From contig OY762508.1 in assembly GCA_963665975.1 (NCBI GenBank), forward strand, positions 2,666,001 to 2,730,000: a DNA stretch of 64,000 nt. The letters are read 5' to 3'. Positions 8,307-15,720 of the stretch are shown here, piece after piece. The stretch is from G963665975 sp963665975. GTDB lineage: Bacteria > Bacteroidota > Rhodothermia > Rhodothermales > Bin80. Below the pieces are notes generated by a model. The model did no database searches. It was not told the origin of the DNA and saw nothing but the letters and a program-made list of their open reading frames with translations. Numbering within the stretch: the first letter of the stretch is position 1; each line of letters opens with the position of its first letter. A program made the position numbers and the translations under genes.

Positions 8307-8870
8307 ATGATGATTCCTCCGCTTGGAAAGTTCTGGACGGTGGCTAATTTCCTGAGCCTGTTGCGGGTGGTAATCGCTATTCCGATTACCATCCTTATCC
8401 TGAGATCCGGATCTGTACCGCTAATCGTAGTGTTACTGCTCCTTGCGGCAATCACGGACTGGTTTGACGGGACCCTTGCACGGTGGTCCAAGACCGTTTC
8501 CAACTGGGGCAAGGTGCTCGATCCGCTGTGTGACAAGGCGGCGGTGCTTCTCATCAGCGTGGCGCTGGTGATCCATGGAGATCTGCCTCTTTGGTTCGTC
8601 GGGCTGGTAGTGCTGCGCGATGTGCTTATCGTGGTGGGCAGCGTAGTGTTAACCAGGCGGATTTCCGAGGTGAAGATGAGCGTTTGGTGGGGCAAGCTGG
8701 CCGTGAGCGCCATGGCGCTCACACTTCTGGCAGCTATTCTTGGGGCAGATGAGCCTATCCTGCAGACTTGCATTTGGGTGACCACGGCGTTGATGCTCAT
8801 TTCGTACGCGATCTACACGGTCCGCTTTATTCACTTGGTCCGCGTGGCGGAGCCTGAAGCTGTCCGTTAG
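8307..8870 (+). CDS. pgsA: CDP-alcohol phosphatidyltransferase, probably phosphatidylglycerophosphate synthase
   Basis: 187 residues, a membrane enzyme with about five hydrophobic helices. The CDP-alcohol phosphotransferase signature D-G-x2-A-R-x8-G-x3-D-x3-D is complete, from DGTLAR to LDPLCDK near residues 53 to 76, and its aspartates bind metal and substrate. The size and the N-terminal pattern (WTVANFLSLLRVVIAIPI) fit PgsA, which joins CDP-diacylglycerol to glycerol-3-phosphate. A related family member, such as a phosphatidylinositol phosphate or cardiolipin synthase, cannot be ruled out. Two ATG codons at 8307 and 8310 are possible starts. The gene is divergent from the Sel1-LRR gene across 216 bases that should hold both promoters. 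Confidence 0.85.
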   Translation: MMIPPLGKFWTVANFLSLLRVVIAIPITILILRSGSVPLIVVLLLLAAITDWFDGTLARWSKTVSNWGKVLDPLCDKAAVLLISVALVIHGDLPLWFVGLVVLRDVLIVVGSVVLTRRISEVKMSVWWGKLAVSAMALTLLAAILGADEPILQTCIWVTTALMLISYAIYTVRFIHLVRVAEPEAVR

Positions 8871-9175
8871 GGTGTGCGCCACCTGCCTAATTACTAGAGC
8901 CTTGGATGCGCTGCCCGGCTGATACTCGTGGCCAGGATCCGAGCAAGCGGAGGAGCGTTTTGCGTAACCCGGACATTGTGCTATCGCCACATGAACAGTG
9001 CTGAGCCTGCTTGTATCGTAGGGTTTGTACCATTCGAATTGCCTTGGGGCGCAGAGGCAGCCGCGAGTTGGATTGGGCGCGAGCGTGCGTCCGGGCGGCG
9101 ACGCGCGAGACCGGCAAAAGACGCGGCAATTCCAAGGTATGGTCGCGCCATCGGAATCCAGCTTAGAAGACGGGC
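8871..9175. other. Gene-free stretch between pgsA and ftsY
   Basis: About 305 bases without a convincing gene. Frames are open in part, including one that would overlap the ftsY start, but their codon use and composition (many Arg and Ala) look like chance. No tRNA arms or strong hairpin with a T run were seen. Confidence 0.5.
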
Positions 9176-10123
9176 ATGGCATTATTTGATCGCATAACGA
9201 TGCGCAAGCGGGATCAGGAGCGGCTTGACGAGGGCCTGGAGAAAACCCGCAGGAGTTTTTTTGACAAGATCAGCCGACTTGTTCGGGGAAAGGATAAGAT
9301 CGACGAGCAGGTGCTGGACGACCTCGAAGAGGTCCTGGTGACAAGCGATGTGGGTGTCAAGACCACGCTCGACATTATCGAGCGACTGCAGGCGCGAGTG
9401 GCACGTGACCGGTACGTTTCCGCCGACGAGCTTGGCGCGCTTATCCAGAACGAAATCGCTGGACTGCTGCCGGACCAGCCTGCGCAGGAATTTGATGCTC
9501 CACTGGTTGCGAAGCCGCACGTGATCATGGTCGTCGGGGTCAATGGCGTCGGCAAGACAACGACCATCGGCAAATTGGCGTACCGATACCGGGAGGCGGG
9601 CCGATCGGTTCTCCTGGGCGCCGCCGACACCTTTCGCGCCGCAGCCATCGAGCAATTGGAAATCTGGGCAGCCCGAGCCGGTGTCCCGCTCGTAAAGCAA
9701 AAACATGGTTCGGACCCGGCCGCCGTGGCCTTCGACACGCTGGAATCTGCGCGCCGGCGTGCGGTGGATGTGGTGATCATAGATACCGCGGGTCGCCTAC
9801 ACACCAAGGGTGGCCTGATGGATGAGCTGTCCAAGATCCGCCGTGTGATGAATCGCCAGATCGAGGGAGCACCCCACGAAGTACTGTTGGTTCTGGATGC
9901 ATCGATTGGGCAAAACGCGCTTCGGCAGGCAGAGGAATTCACGCGTAGCGTCACCGTTACGGGTCTCGTGCTGACAAAGCTCGATGGGACGGCGAAAGGA
10001 GGAATCGTGATTGGAGTTTCCAATGAATTCAGGATTCCCGTACGGTATATCGGCGTGGGAGAAGGGCTGGAGGATTTGCAAGTATTTGATAGCAGGCGCT
10101 TCGTATCCGCACTTTCGCGATAA
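9176..10123 (+). CDS. ftsY: Signal recognition particle receptor FtsY
   Basis: 315 residues. FtsY docks the SRP-ribosome complex at the inner membrane using GTP. A helical N domain occupies residues 1 to about 105 and starts with a basic amphipathic region, with no long acidic A domain. The G domain has GVNGVGKTTT (G1, about 121-130), DTFRAAA, DTAGR (G3) and TKLDGTAKGG (G4 and closing loop), and it ends with the typical GVGEGLEDLQVFD. Start ATG at 9176. The related Ffh would carry a Met-rich M domain, which is absent here. It is followed by a GWxTD-domain gene after 183 bases. Confidence 0.97.
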   Translation: MALFDRITMRKRDQERLDEGLEKTRRSFFDKISRLVRGKDKIDEQVLDDLEEVLVTSDVGVKTTLDIIERLQARVARDRYVSADELGALIQNEIAGLLPDQPAQEFDAPLVAKPHVIMVVGVNGVGKTTTIGKLAYRYREAGRSVLLGAADTFRAAAIEQLEIWAARAGVPLVKQKHGSDPAAVAFDTLESARRRAVDVVIIDTAGRLHTKGGLMDELSKIRRVMNRQIEGAPHEVLLVLDASIGQNALRQAEEFTRSVTVTGLVLTKLDGTAKGGIVIGVSNEFRIPVRYIGVGEGLEDLQVFDSRRFVSALSR

Positions 10124-10306
10124 TTCCGTGCGGCTCGGTAACGCCATGCTACCACTCGCAGCATATTTTGCACGGAACACGATAGGTAGGTGCACCCAAT
10201 TTGGGCAAAAATCCGTATGTTTGTATGGCGTCGAAGGGTGCGTGGTCGCGTCCTATGATAGTTTTATGCGTAAACGCACGCCCACTACGGTTAATGACTA
10301 CGGTCT

Positions 10307-11638
10307 ATGGGGTCTGTATTCGGAAAGTGGATTGTGGCGCTGCTTTTCTGCTTCGCAGTGAGCGACGTAGTTCCTGGCTATGCCCAGGAAGGGTTTGAGG
10401 CAGATGCCATAAGCGTACGCGGGGAGGAGAGTGGCAAGACGCGGCTCGACTTGTACACGCGGATTCCGTATAGCCAGCTCGGTTTTCAGCCTTCAGCCGA
10501 AGGCTTTACGGCGACTTATGAGGTCCAGGCGGAAGTGCACGTCCTTGATGACCACGACCGGCCAACAACGATGGTTGAGTCGTCGATCTGGGAGCATACG
10601 GCGACATCCCCGGCATTTGCGCTGACAAAGTCCGATCAGCAGTTCGATCTCACAACGCACGCACTGGATCTTGCGCCTGCGCGGTATCTAGTGACATTTC
10701 AGATCAGGGATCGGCATTCGCAGAAGCACTACGTCCGGGAACTGCCAGTGGTGGTGCGTGACCTGGAAGGACCATTCGCGCTGAGTGATCTTGTGTTGCT
10801 AAAAGAATATGACGCGGAATCCAGGACGATTTACCCCCACCTGAGCGATGAGTTGGGGGCCAATCTGCTGACGTTCGATCTCTACTACGAAATCTATGCC
10901 AACGCCCCCCGGCAGGTAACGGTGCGACGTGAGGTTGTGCCTATACGCAAGGACAGGAGCACGTTTATGCGTGTCAGCAGGACACTGCTCGGTTTGGCAG
11001 ACAACCCCACCCGCTCCACAGTCTTGTTTTCTGATGAGGAAACGATGGACTTGGCCGCCGGGCGACACCAGATCGTCTCGCGGGTTCCGCTCACGGAGCT
11101 GGACATGGGGGACTATGTTGTTCGGGTAACGGCGGAGGAGCCGGACGGACAGCTTCTGGCGGTTTCGGAACGGACATTTTCTGCGCGCTGGACAGGCCTG
11201 GCCACTCACCTCAGCAATCTGGATCAGGCCATTGAGCAGCTGGTGTACTGCGCCAAGATTCGGGATATCAATTCGATTCGAAACGCCCCGAGCCGCGAAG
11301 AAAGGCTACGGCTGTTCCAGGATTTCTGGCGCAAGCGGGATCCTACCCCCGGGACCGGGCGCAACGAGCGCATGGAGGAGTACTATTACCGGATCGATTA
11401 CGCCAACCGGAAATTCGGGAGCTTCACGCCTGGTTGGAAGACGGACCGGGGCCAGGTTCTGATCATGCATGGATATCCAGATGATATCAGGCGGCAGACA
11501 TTCAGCTTTGACAACGAGCCGTGGGAAGTCTGGTATTATTATCGTATCGGTCGCCAGTTTATTTTTATTGACAAGACGGGATTCGGAGATTACGAACTGA
11601 TAGTACCGATCTGGGATGAGCGCACCCGCATTCGGTAG
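10307..11638 (+). CDS. Secreted GWxTD domain-containing protein
   Basis: 443 residues. A hydrophobic signal peptide ends near VVPGYAQE. The middle part is beta-rich, with repeated strands on dialogue-like Ig or lipocalin-type spacing, and carries no motif I know. The C-terminal region (about residues 300 to 443) holds the signature PGWKTDRGQV, followed by HGYPDDI and an aromatic-rich tail (EVWYYYRIGRQF), typical of the GWxTD domain found in Bacteroidota, Gemmatimonadota and Acidobacteriota. The biochemical role of the family is unknown. The stop is 22 bases before fmt, so the two may be co-transcribed. Start ATG at 10307. Confidence 0.85.
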   Translation: MGSVFGKWIVALLFCFAVSDVVPGYAQEGFEADAISVRGEESGKTRLDLYTRIPYSQLGFQPSAEGFTATYEVQAEVHVLDDHDRPTTMVESSIWEHTATSPAFALTKSDQQFDLTTHALDLAPARYLVTFQIRDRHSQKHYVRELPVVVRDLEGPFALSDLVLLKEYDAESRTIYPHLSDELGANLLTFDLYYEIYANAPRQVTVRREVVPIRKDRSTFMRVSRTLLGLADNPTRSTVLFSDEETMDLAAGRHQIVSRVPLTELDMGDYVVRVTAEEPDGQLLAVSERTFSARWTGLATHLSNLDQAIEQLVYCAKIRDINSIRNAPSREERLRLFQDFWRKRDPTPGTGRNERMEEYYYRIDYANRKFGSFTPGWKTDRGQVLIMHGYPDDIRRQTFSFDNEPWEVWYYYRIGRQFIFIDKTGFGDYELIVPIWDERTRIR

Positions 11639-11660
11639 CGGCGCGTTCCACAGGGATAGT

Positions 11661-12623
11661 ATGCCATTGAAGGAAAAGTCGGATTTGCGCATCGTGTTTA
11701 TGGGGACGCCGGAGTTTGCGGTCCCATCCTTGCGACTCCTGGCAGAGAGCGGCTTTCGCCCGGAAGCGGTGGTGACAGGCAGGGACCGTCCGCGTGGACG
11801 TGGGCTTCACGTAGCGCCCACGCCGGTCAAGAAAGCCGCACAGGAGCTTGAGATCACTACCATCCTGCAGCCGTTATCGGTAAAGGATCCAGGGTTTGCT
11901 CGCGTGATCGGTGACCTGACTCCGGATATTATCATCGTGGTGGCGTTTCGGATTCTGCCCCCGGCAGTGTATACGGCTGCGCGCCTGGGCGCCTTCAACC
12001 TGCACGCATCGCTTCTTCCGCGCTACCGCGGTGCAGCGCCCATCCACCGGGCGGTGATGGCGGGAGAGCGGGAAACGGGGGTGACGACTTTCTTCCTGCA
12101 GGCAAGCGTGGACACAGGAGCGGTGATCCTGCGGCGCCCTGTAGCGATCGGTCCCGAGGAAACGACCGGTGACGTGCACGACCGCCTGATGCAGGTAGGG
12201 GCCCGGGCGGTAGTGGAAACCGTTCGGCGCATTGCGGCAGGAGATGTTCGCACTGACGTGCAGGATGACGCGGACGCCACCAGAGCGCCGAAGATTTTCA
12301 AAGAGGACTGCCGCCTATTGTGGGACGTACCTGCCGAAGTCGTGCACAACCATTGTCGGGGCCTCTCACCCCATCCTGGCGCGTGGACGTGTCACGGGTC
12401 GACACGCTTCAAGATATACCGGACACGTCTCTGCAAGGGCTCCGGGCGCCCGGGTGAAGTATTGGAGGCTGGCGCCGCGCTACGCGTGGCCTGCGGTGAC
12501 GGCGCTATCGAAATCCTGGAACTGCAGCAGGCAGGGCACCGCCGCATGGCGGCAGCGGAGCTGCTGAACGGGTATGCTTTGAAGACAGGAACACTGTTCG
12601 CCGGAGACGGATGCGTGAAGTGA
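11661..12623 (+). CDS. fmt: Methionyl-tRNA formyltransferase
   Basis: 320 residues. It formylates the amino group of initiator Met-tRNA with 10-formyltetrahydrofolate. The N-terminal Rossmann-like domain begins LRIVFMGTPEFAVPSL, and the folate-binding and catalytic segment NLHASLLPRYRGAAPIHRA carries the conserved Asn-His; the C-terminal OB-like domain follows. I chose ATG at 11661, preceded by AGGGAT, since it places the conserved first strand at the usual distance. An ATG at 11616 would overlap the GWxTD gene and add an atypical tail. The family's usual partner def (deformylase) is not seen next to it. Confidence 0.95.
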   Translation: MPLKEKSDLRIVFMGTPEFAVPSLRLLAESGFRPEAVVTGRDRPRGRGLHVAPTPVKKAAQELEITTILQPLSVKDPGFARVIGDLTPDIIIVVAFRILPPAVYTAARLGAFNLHASLLPRYRGAAPIHRAVMAGERETGVTTFFLQASVDTGAVILRRPVAIGPEETTGDVHDRLMQVGARAVVETVRRIAAGDVRTDVQDDADATRAPKIFKEDCRLLWDVPAEVVHNHCRGLSPHPGAWTCHGSTRFKIYRTRLCKGSGRPGEVLEAGAALRVACGDGAIEILELQQAGHRRMAAAELLNGYALKTGTLFAGDGCVK

Positions 12624-12690
12624 GGTGCGTGAACATGCACGGTGCCATGGCGTTTGCCGGCAGTGCCTTTTGCGTAGTTAACACCAATCC

Positions 12691-13701
12691 ATGGAATCCG
12701 TTTATATGACCGAGTTCGATCTTGCACATGTCACTGCGCGCATTGAGAAAGAGAGCGCCTTCGTCGACGACCTGCGCGCTGAAATTGGCCGTGTAGTAGT
12801 AGGGCAGCACTATATGATTGAACGCCTGATGATTGGCATGTTGTCCGCCGGACATGTGCTGCTTGAAGGTGTGCCGGGACTCGCCAAGACCCTTACCGTA
12901 AGTGCCCTCGCGCAAGCCATCGGGACGCGCTTCCAGCGCATACAGTTTACGCCGGACCTTCTGCCCGCAGACTTGTTGGGAACGCTCATCTACAACCAGG
13001 GGACGGGGACGTTTTCGATCAAGAAAGGGCCGCTGTTCGCCAACGTTATCCTGGCCGACGAAATAAATCGCTCACCGGCCAAGGTCCAGAGCGCACTTCT
13101 GGAAAGTATGCAAGAGCGCCAGATCACCATTGGGGACACCACATTTGGCCTGGAAGAGCCCTTCCTCGTGTTGGCGACGCAAAACCCCATCGAGCAGGAG
13201 GGAACCTATCCGTTGCCCGAAGCCCAGGTGGACCGATTCATGATGAAGATCAAGGTGGGGTATCCGTCCCGCGACGAAGAGCTCACGATCATGCGGCGCA
13301 TGGCCCGCACCGGAGATCCTGCGCAGATCCAGTCCGTCGTGCAACCCGAACAGATACTTTCGGCGCGTGCGGTGCTTAACGACCTCTACATGGACGAGCG
13401 CGTGGAGCGCTACATTGTGGATCTGGTGCTGGCAACCCGCGAGCCCGGGCAGTACAGGTTGGCCGACCTTGAACCACTCGTTGATTTCGGGGCCTCACCT
13501 CGTGCGTCGATAAACCTGAACCTGGGTGCACGGGCGCACGCATTCCTGCAGCACCGCGCCTATGTGACGCCGGAGGATGTCCGCTCTGTCGCGCTCGATG
13601 TGCTGCGGCACCGGGTAATCATTACCTACGAAGCTGAGGCGGAGGAGCTTGCTGCCGAGGACATCGTCCAGCGTGTGCTAGAAACCATCGAAGTTCCCTG
13701 A
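12691..13701 (+). CDS. MoxR-family AAA+ ATPase
   Basis: About 336 residues. MoxR ATPases act as chaperones that help assemble or activate von Willebrand factor A or DUF58 partner proteins. Walker A is in GVPGLAKT, Walker B in ILADEINRSP, and sensor 1 in LATQNPIEQEGTYPLPEAQ; the lid domain ends with YEAEAEELAAEDIV. ATG at 12691 or 12706 is possible and neither has a strong ribosome-binding site. The expected partner genes (DUF58, VWA or transglutaminase proteins) are absent downstream, which is unusual for this family. An M23 peptidase gene follows after a short possible reading frame. Confidence 0.92.
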   Translation: MESVYMTEFDLAHVTARIEKESAFVDDLRAEIGRVVVGQHYMIERLMIGMLSAGHVLLEGVPGLAKTLTVSALAQAIGTRFQRIQFTPDLLPADLLGTLIYNQGTGTFSIKKGPLFANVILADEINRSPAKVQSALLESMQERQITIGDTTFGLEEPFLVLATQNPIEQEGTYPLPEAQVDRFMMKIKVGYPSRDEELTIMRRMARTGDPAQIQSVVQPEQILSARAVLNDLYMDERVERYIVDLVLATREPGQYRLADLEPLVDFGASPRASINLNLGARAHAFLQHRAYVTPEDVRSVALDVLRHRVIITYEAEAEELAAEDIVQRVLETIEVP

Positions 13702-13763
13702 GACTCCGTTCCATTGACCGCGAACCGAACACCTTTCGCAAGGAGTCGATAATTGTTGCGTTC

Positions 13764-13898
13764 ATGAACCACCTGTTGCACCATTACGGATACGATCCGG
13801 CAGAGATATTCTTACGGCGACTGGCCTCTGCCATAGACCGGAAAGGCGCCAAAACGCTGGCCCGAAGCATTGAGTACTTAGGACACGATTATGAATAA
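13764..13898 (+). CDS. Possible small protein after the MoxR gene
   Basis: A 44-residue frame (MNHLLHHYGYDPAEIFLRRL at its start, ending EYLGHDYE) between the MoxR and M23 genes. The frame stays open upstream to within the MoxR stop region. The only good ribosome-binding match, AAGGAG at 13740-13745, sits six bases before an in-frame ATT codon at 13752, a very rare start. The amino-acid make-up looks protein-like, but I know no relative. It may be a real small gene or the remains of a larger one. Confidence 0.3.
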   Translation: MNHLLHHYGYDPAEIFLRRLASAIDRKGAKTLARSIEYLGHDYE

Positions 13899-14057
13899 AC
13901 AGCCAACAGATTGCCTAATAGCTGAGTGCTTGGTACTTTGCGTTACTTAGCACAGTTGCGCAATTTCCTGTGCACCGAAGGTCACCGAAGTGTTTCACAT
14001 GGTCGTATTTGCTGTGGCGCGGGTTATTGCCTCCTGATCCAATTCTCCAGTTTGTTC

Positions 14058-15038
14058 ATGCAAAAGCGTTACTATTATCGCTACGACCAGGAAGCCTGCT
14101 CTTATGTGTTGGTAGAGCCCAGGCGAAAGAAATCAGTTTTTCTACTGTCCGTAGTGGCGACCTCCGCAATCTTGATGGTTGGAGCGCTGGCGCTGGATCT
14201 TACCATCAAGTCACCCGAAGAGCTGGCATTACTGGAGGAAAACAAGGTGCTCCGGGAGCAACTCGAGCGGGTCGACCTGCAATTCGAGGAGTTTGCCGAG
14301 CAGATCAGTAATTTTTCCGAGAATGAGCAGGACATGTTTCGTATCCTGCTGGAAGCCGAGCCGATTTCTGACGATGTGCGATGGCAGGTGGGTGTTGGTG
14401 GCGCAGACACGTACGAAGAGTATGATCGGTTCAGTACTTCCACCGCTCGTCTCATGCGGCATACGTCCCAGGAACTGGATCGAATTGGGCGCCTGATCAA
14501 GTTTCAGAATGAAAGCCAGCGGGAGTTGATTCCGCTGGCGGTAGCGAATGCAGAGGCTCTGCGGCAGCGGCCCGCAATCATGCCGACAGAAGGTCGCGTT
14601 ACCTCGCAATTCGGCATGCGACTCCATCCGCTTCTGGGATTCAGAAAGCACCATCCGGGTATAGACATTACCGCGCGCGTGGGGACTCCAGTCTATGCGA
14701 CGGGCGCGGGCGTTGTTGTGGAAGTCGCGCGCAAGCGTACAGGGTATGGAAGCTATATTGAGATTGACCACCCAGCGGCCGGATACAAGACACTGTATGC
14801 GCATCTGTCAAGATTTGCAGACGGCGTGAGGAAGGGAAAGAGAGTCGAACGTGGGGATCTTATCGGGTACACGGGCAATACAGGGTTGTCGGTGGCGCCG
14901 CATCTGCACTATGAAGTCCATAATCGCAAAGATCAGCGTCTGGATCCTCTGCCATTTATCGCCCCTAGCATGACGCCACAGCGCTACCAGGCATTGGTGG
15001 CTGATGCGGGAAGAATCATGAAGGCGCTGGACTACTAG
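14058..15038 (+). CDS. Membrane-anchored M23-family peptidase
   Basis: About 326 residues. The start (MQKRYYYRYDQEACSYVLVE) and one transmembrane helix (residues 35-55) are typical of the Bacteroidota M23 proteins that begin with a Tyr-rich cytoplasmic tail. A coiled coil (EENKVLREQLERVDLQFEEF) follows. The LytM/M23 metallopeptidase domain shows HHPGIDITA near 198 and HLHYEVH near 283, which supply the zinc ligands His, Asp and His. Such enzymes cut peptidoglycan cross-links in the periplasm. I chose ATG at 14058 over an upstream in-frame start because the latter adds an unrelated tail. A hairpin followed by T-rich DNA ends the gene. Confidence 0.9.
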   Translation: MQKRYYYRYDQEACSYVLVEPRRKKSVFLLSVVATSAILMVGALALDLTIKSPEELALLEENKVLREQLERVDLQFEEFAEQISNFSENEQDMFRILLEAEPISDDVRWQVGVGGADTYEEYDRFSTSTARLMRHTSQELDRIGRLIKFQNESQRELIPLAVANAEALRQRPAIMPTEGRVTSQFGMRLHPLLGFRKHHPGIDITARVGTPVYATGAGVVVEVARKRTGYGSYIEIDHPAAGYKTLYAHLSRFADGVRKGKRVERGDLIGYTGNTGLSVAPHLHYEVHNRKDQRLDPLPFIAPSMTPQRYQALVADAGRIMKALDY

Positions 15039-15060
15039 AATCCAGGTAGTTTTTTGTTTT
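15031..15060 (+). terminator. Likely intrinsic terminator of the M23 gene
   Basis: ACTAC at 15031 pairs with GTAGT at 15046-15050, and TTTTTGTTTT follows at once. The stem is short (5 bp) and overlaps the stop codon, so it is a weak hairpin with a strong T tract. Confidence 0.45.
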
Positions 15061-15184
15061 GGGGATTATATACAATATGCAGGCGGAACGCGTACGGAGC
15101 CGATGGCGCTTTACGGTGTGATTCGGGAAAGCACGCTTCGGCAGCTGCAACACATGCGACTGCCGGAGTTCAATCCACGCTATG

Positions 15185-15628
15185 GCATGCACAAGCGCCA
15201 GGCGGGGGACTCGTTTTCCAGACAGGCTCCGCAGCAGAGTGCTTGCTCCTCTTGGGCCTTATATGCACACAGTCTCACCCGAAGACAACCCGTTAAGAGC
15301 GCCTCAAAACCTGACTGACTATAGGTACAATATGCACTTTCCCACTGCGGCCGATGCTCGACGTGCAATCTTTCGTTTCATCGAGGGGCTCTACAACACC
15401 CGCCGGCTCCACTCGTCGATCGGCTATGAGGCACCGGTAAGCTTCGAGAGACTCAACCATGCAGCCTGAATCAAATCTGCAGCGCCGGAGTGGCCAAAGC
15501 TCTCCGGTCAGCTCACTTCGTCCAGATCCCTCGTTGCCTCTCTCACCGGAACAAGAGGAGCCAGAAAGAACTCAATCATTTACCATCAACCCCAAGAACT
15601 AAACGTCCGTGAAAACGGGGTAGCTTCA
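15185..15628 (+). mobile_element. Remnant of an IS3-family insertion sequence (transposase C-terminus and right end)
   Basis: Residues encoded at about 15311-15469 (LTDYRYNMHFPTAADARRAI, then YNTRRLHSSIGY and SFERLNHAA) match the C-terminal end of an IS3-type OrfB transposase. Upstream, in another frame, GGGLVFQT resembles the GLVFHSDRGS catalytic Asp region, so the copy is frameshifted and shortened. The conserved end sequence ACGTCCGTGAAAACGGGGTA is followed by GCTTCA and finishes in CA at 15628, as IS3 ends do. A second degenerate copy of the same family is at 39294-39490 on the other strand. A single-chain restriction-modification gene begins 93 bases beyond, on the minus strand. Confidence 0.8.
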
Positions 15629-15720
15629 CAGGGATTACTTGGTGGGCACCTTAGTTCTGTGACGATAGTCTGCGTTTTTGGAGGGTCGGGCTTAGTTGGC
15701 ATGGGATTAGGCTTCATGGC

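Noticed and set aside
8928..9197. Frame overlapping the start of ftsY
   Set aside because: Arg- and Ala-rich chance composition, overlaps a certain gene.
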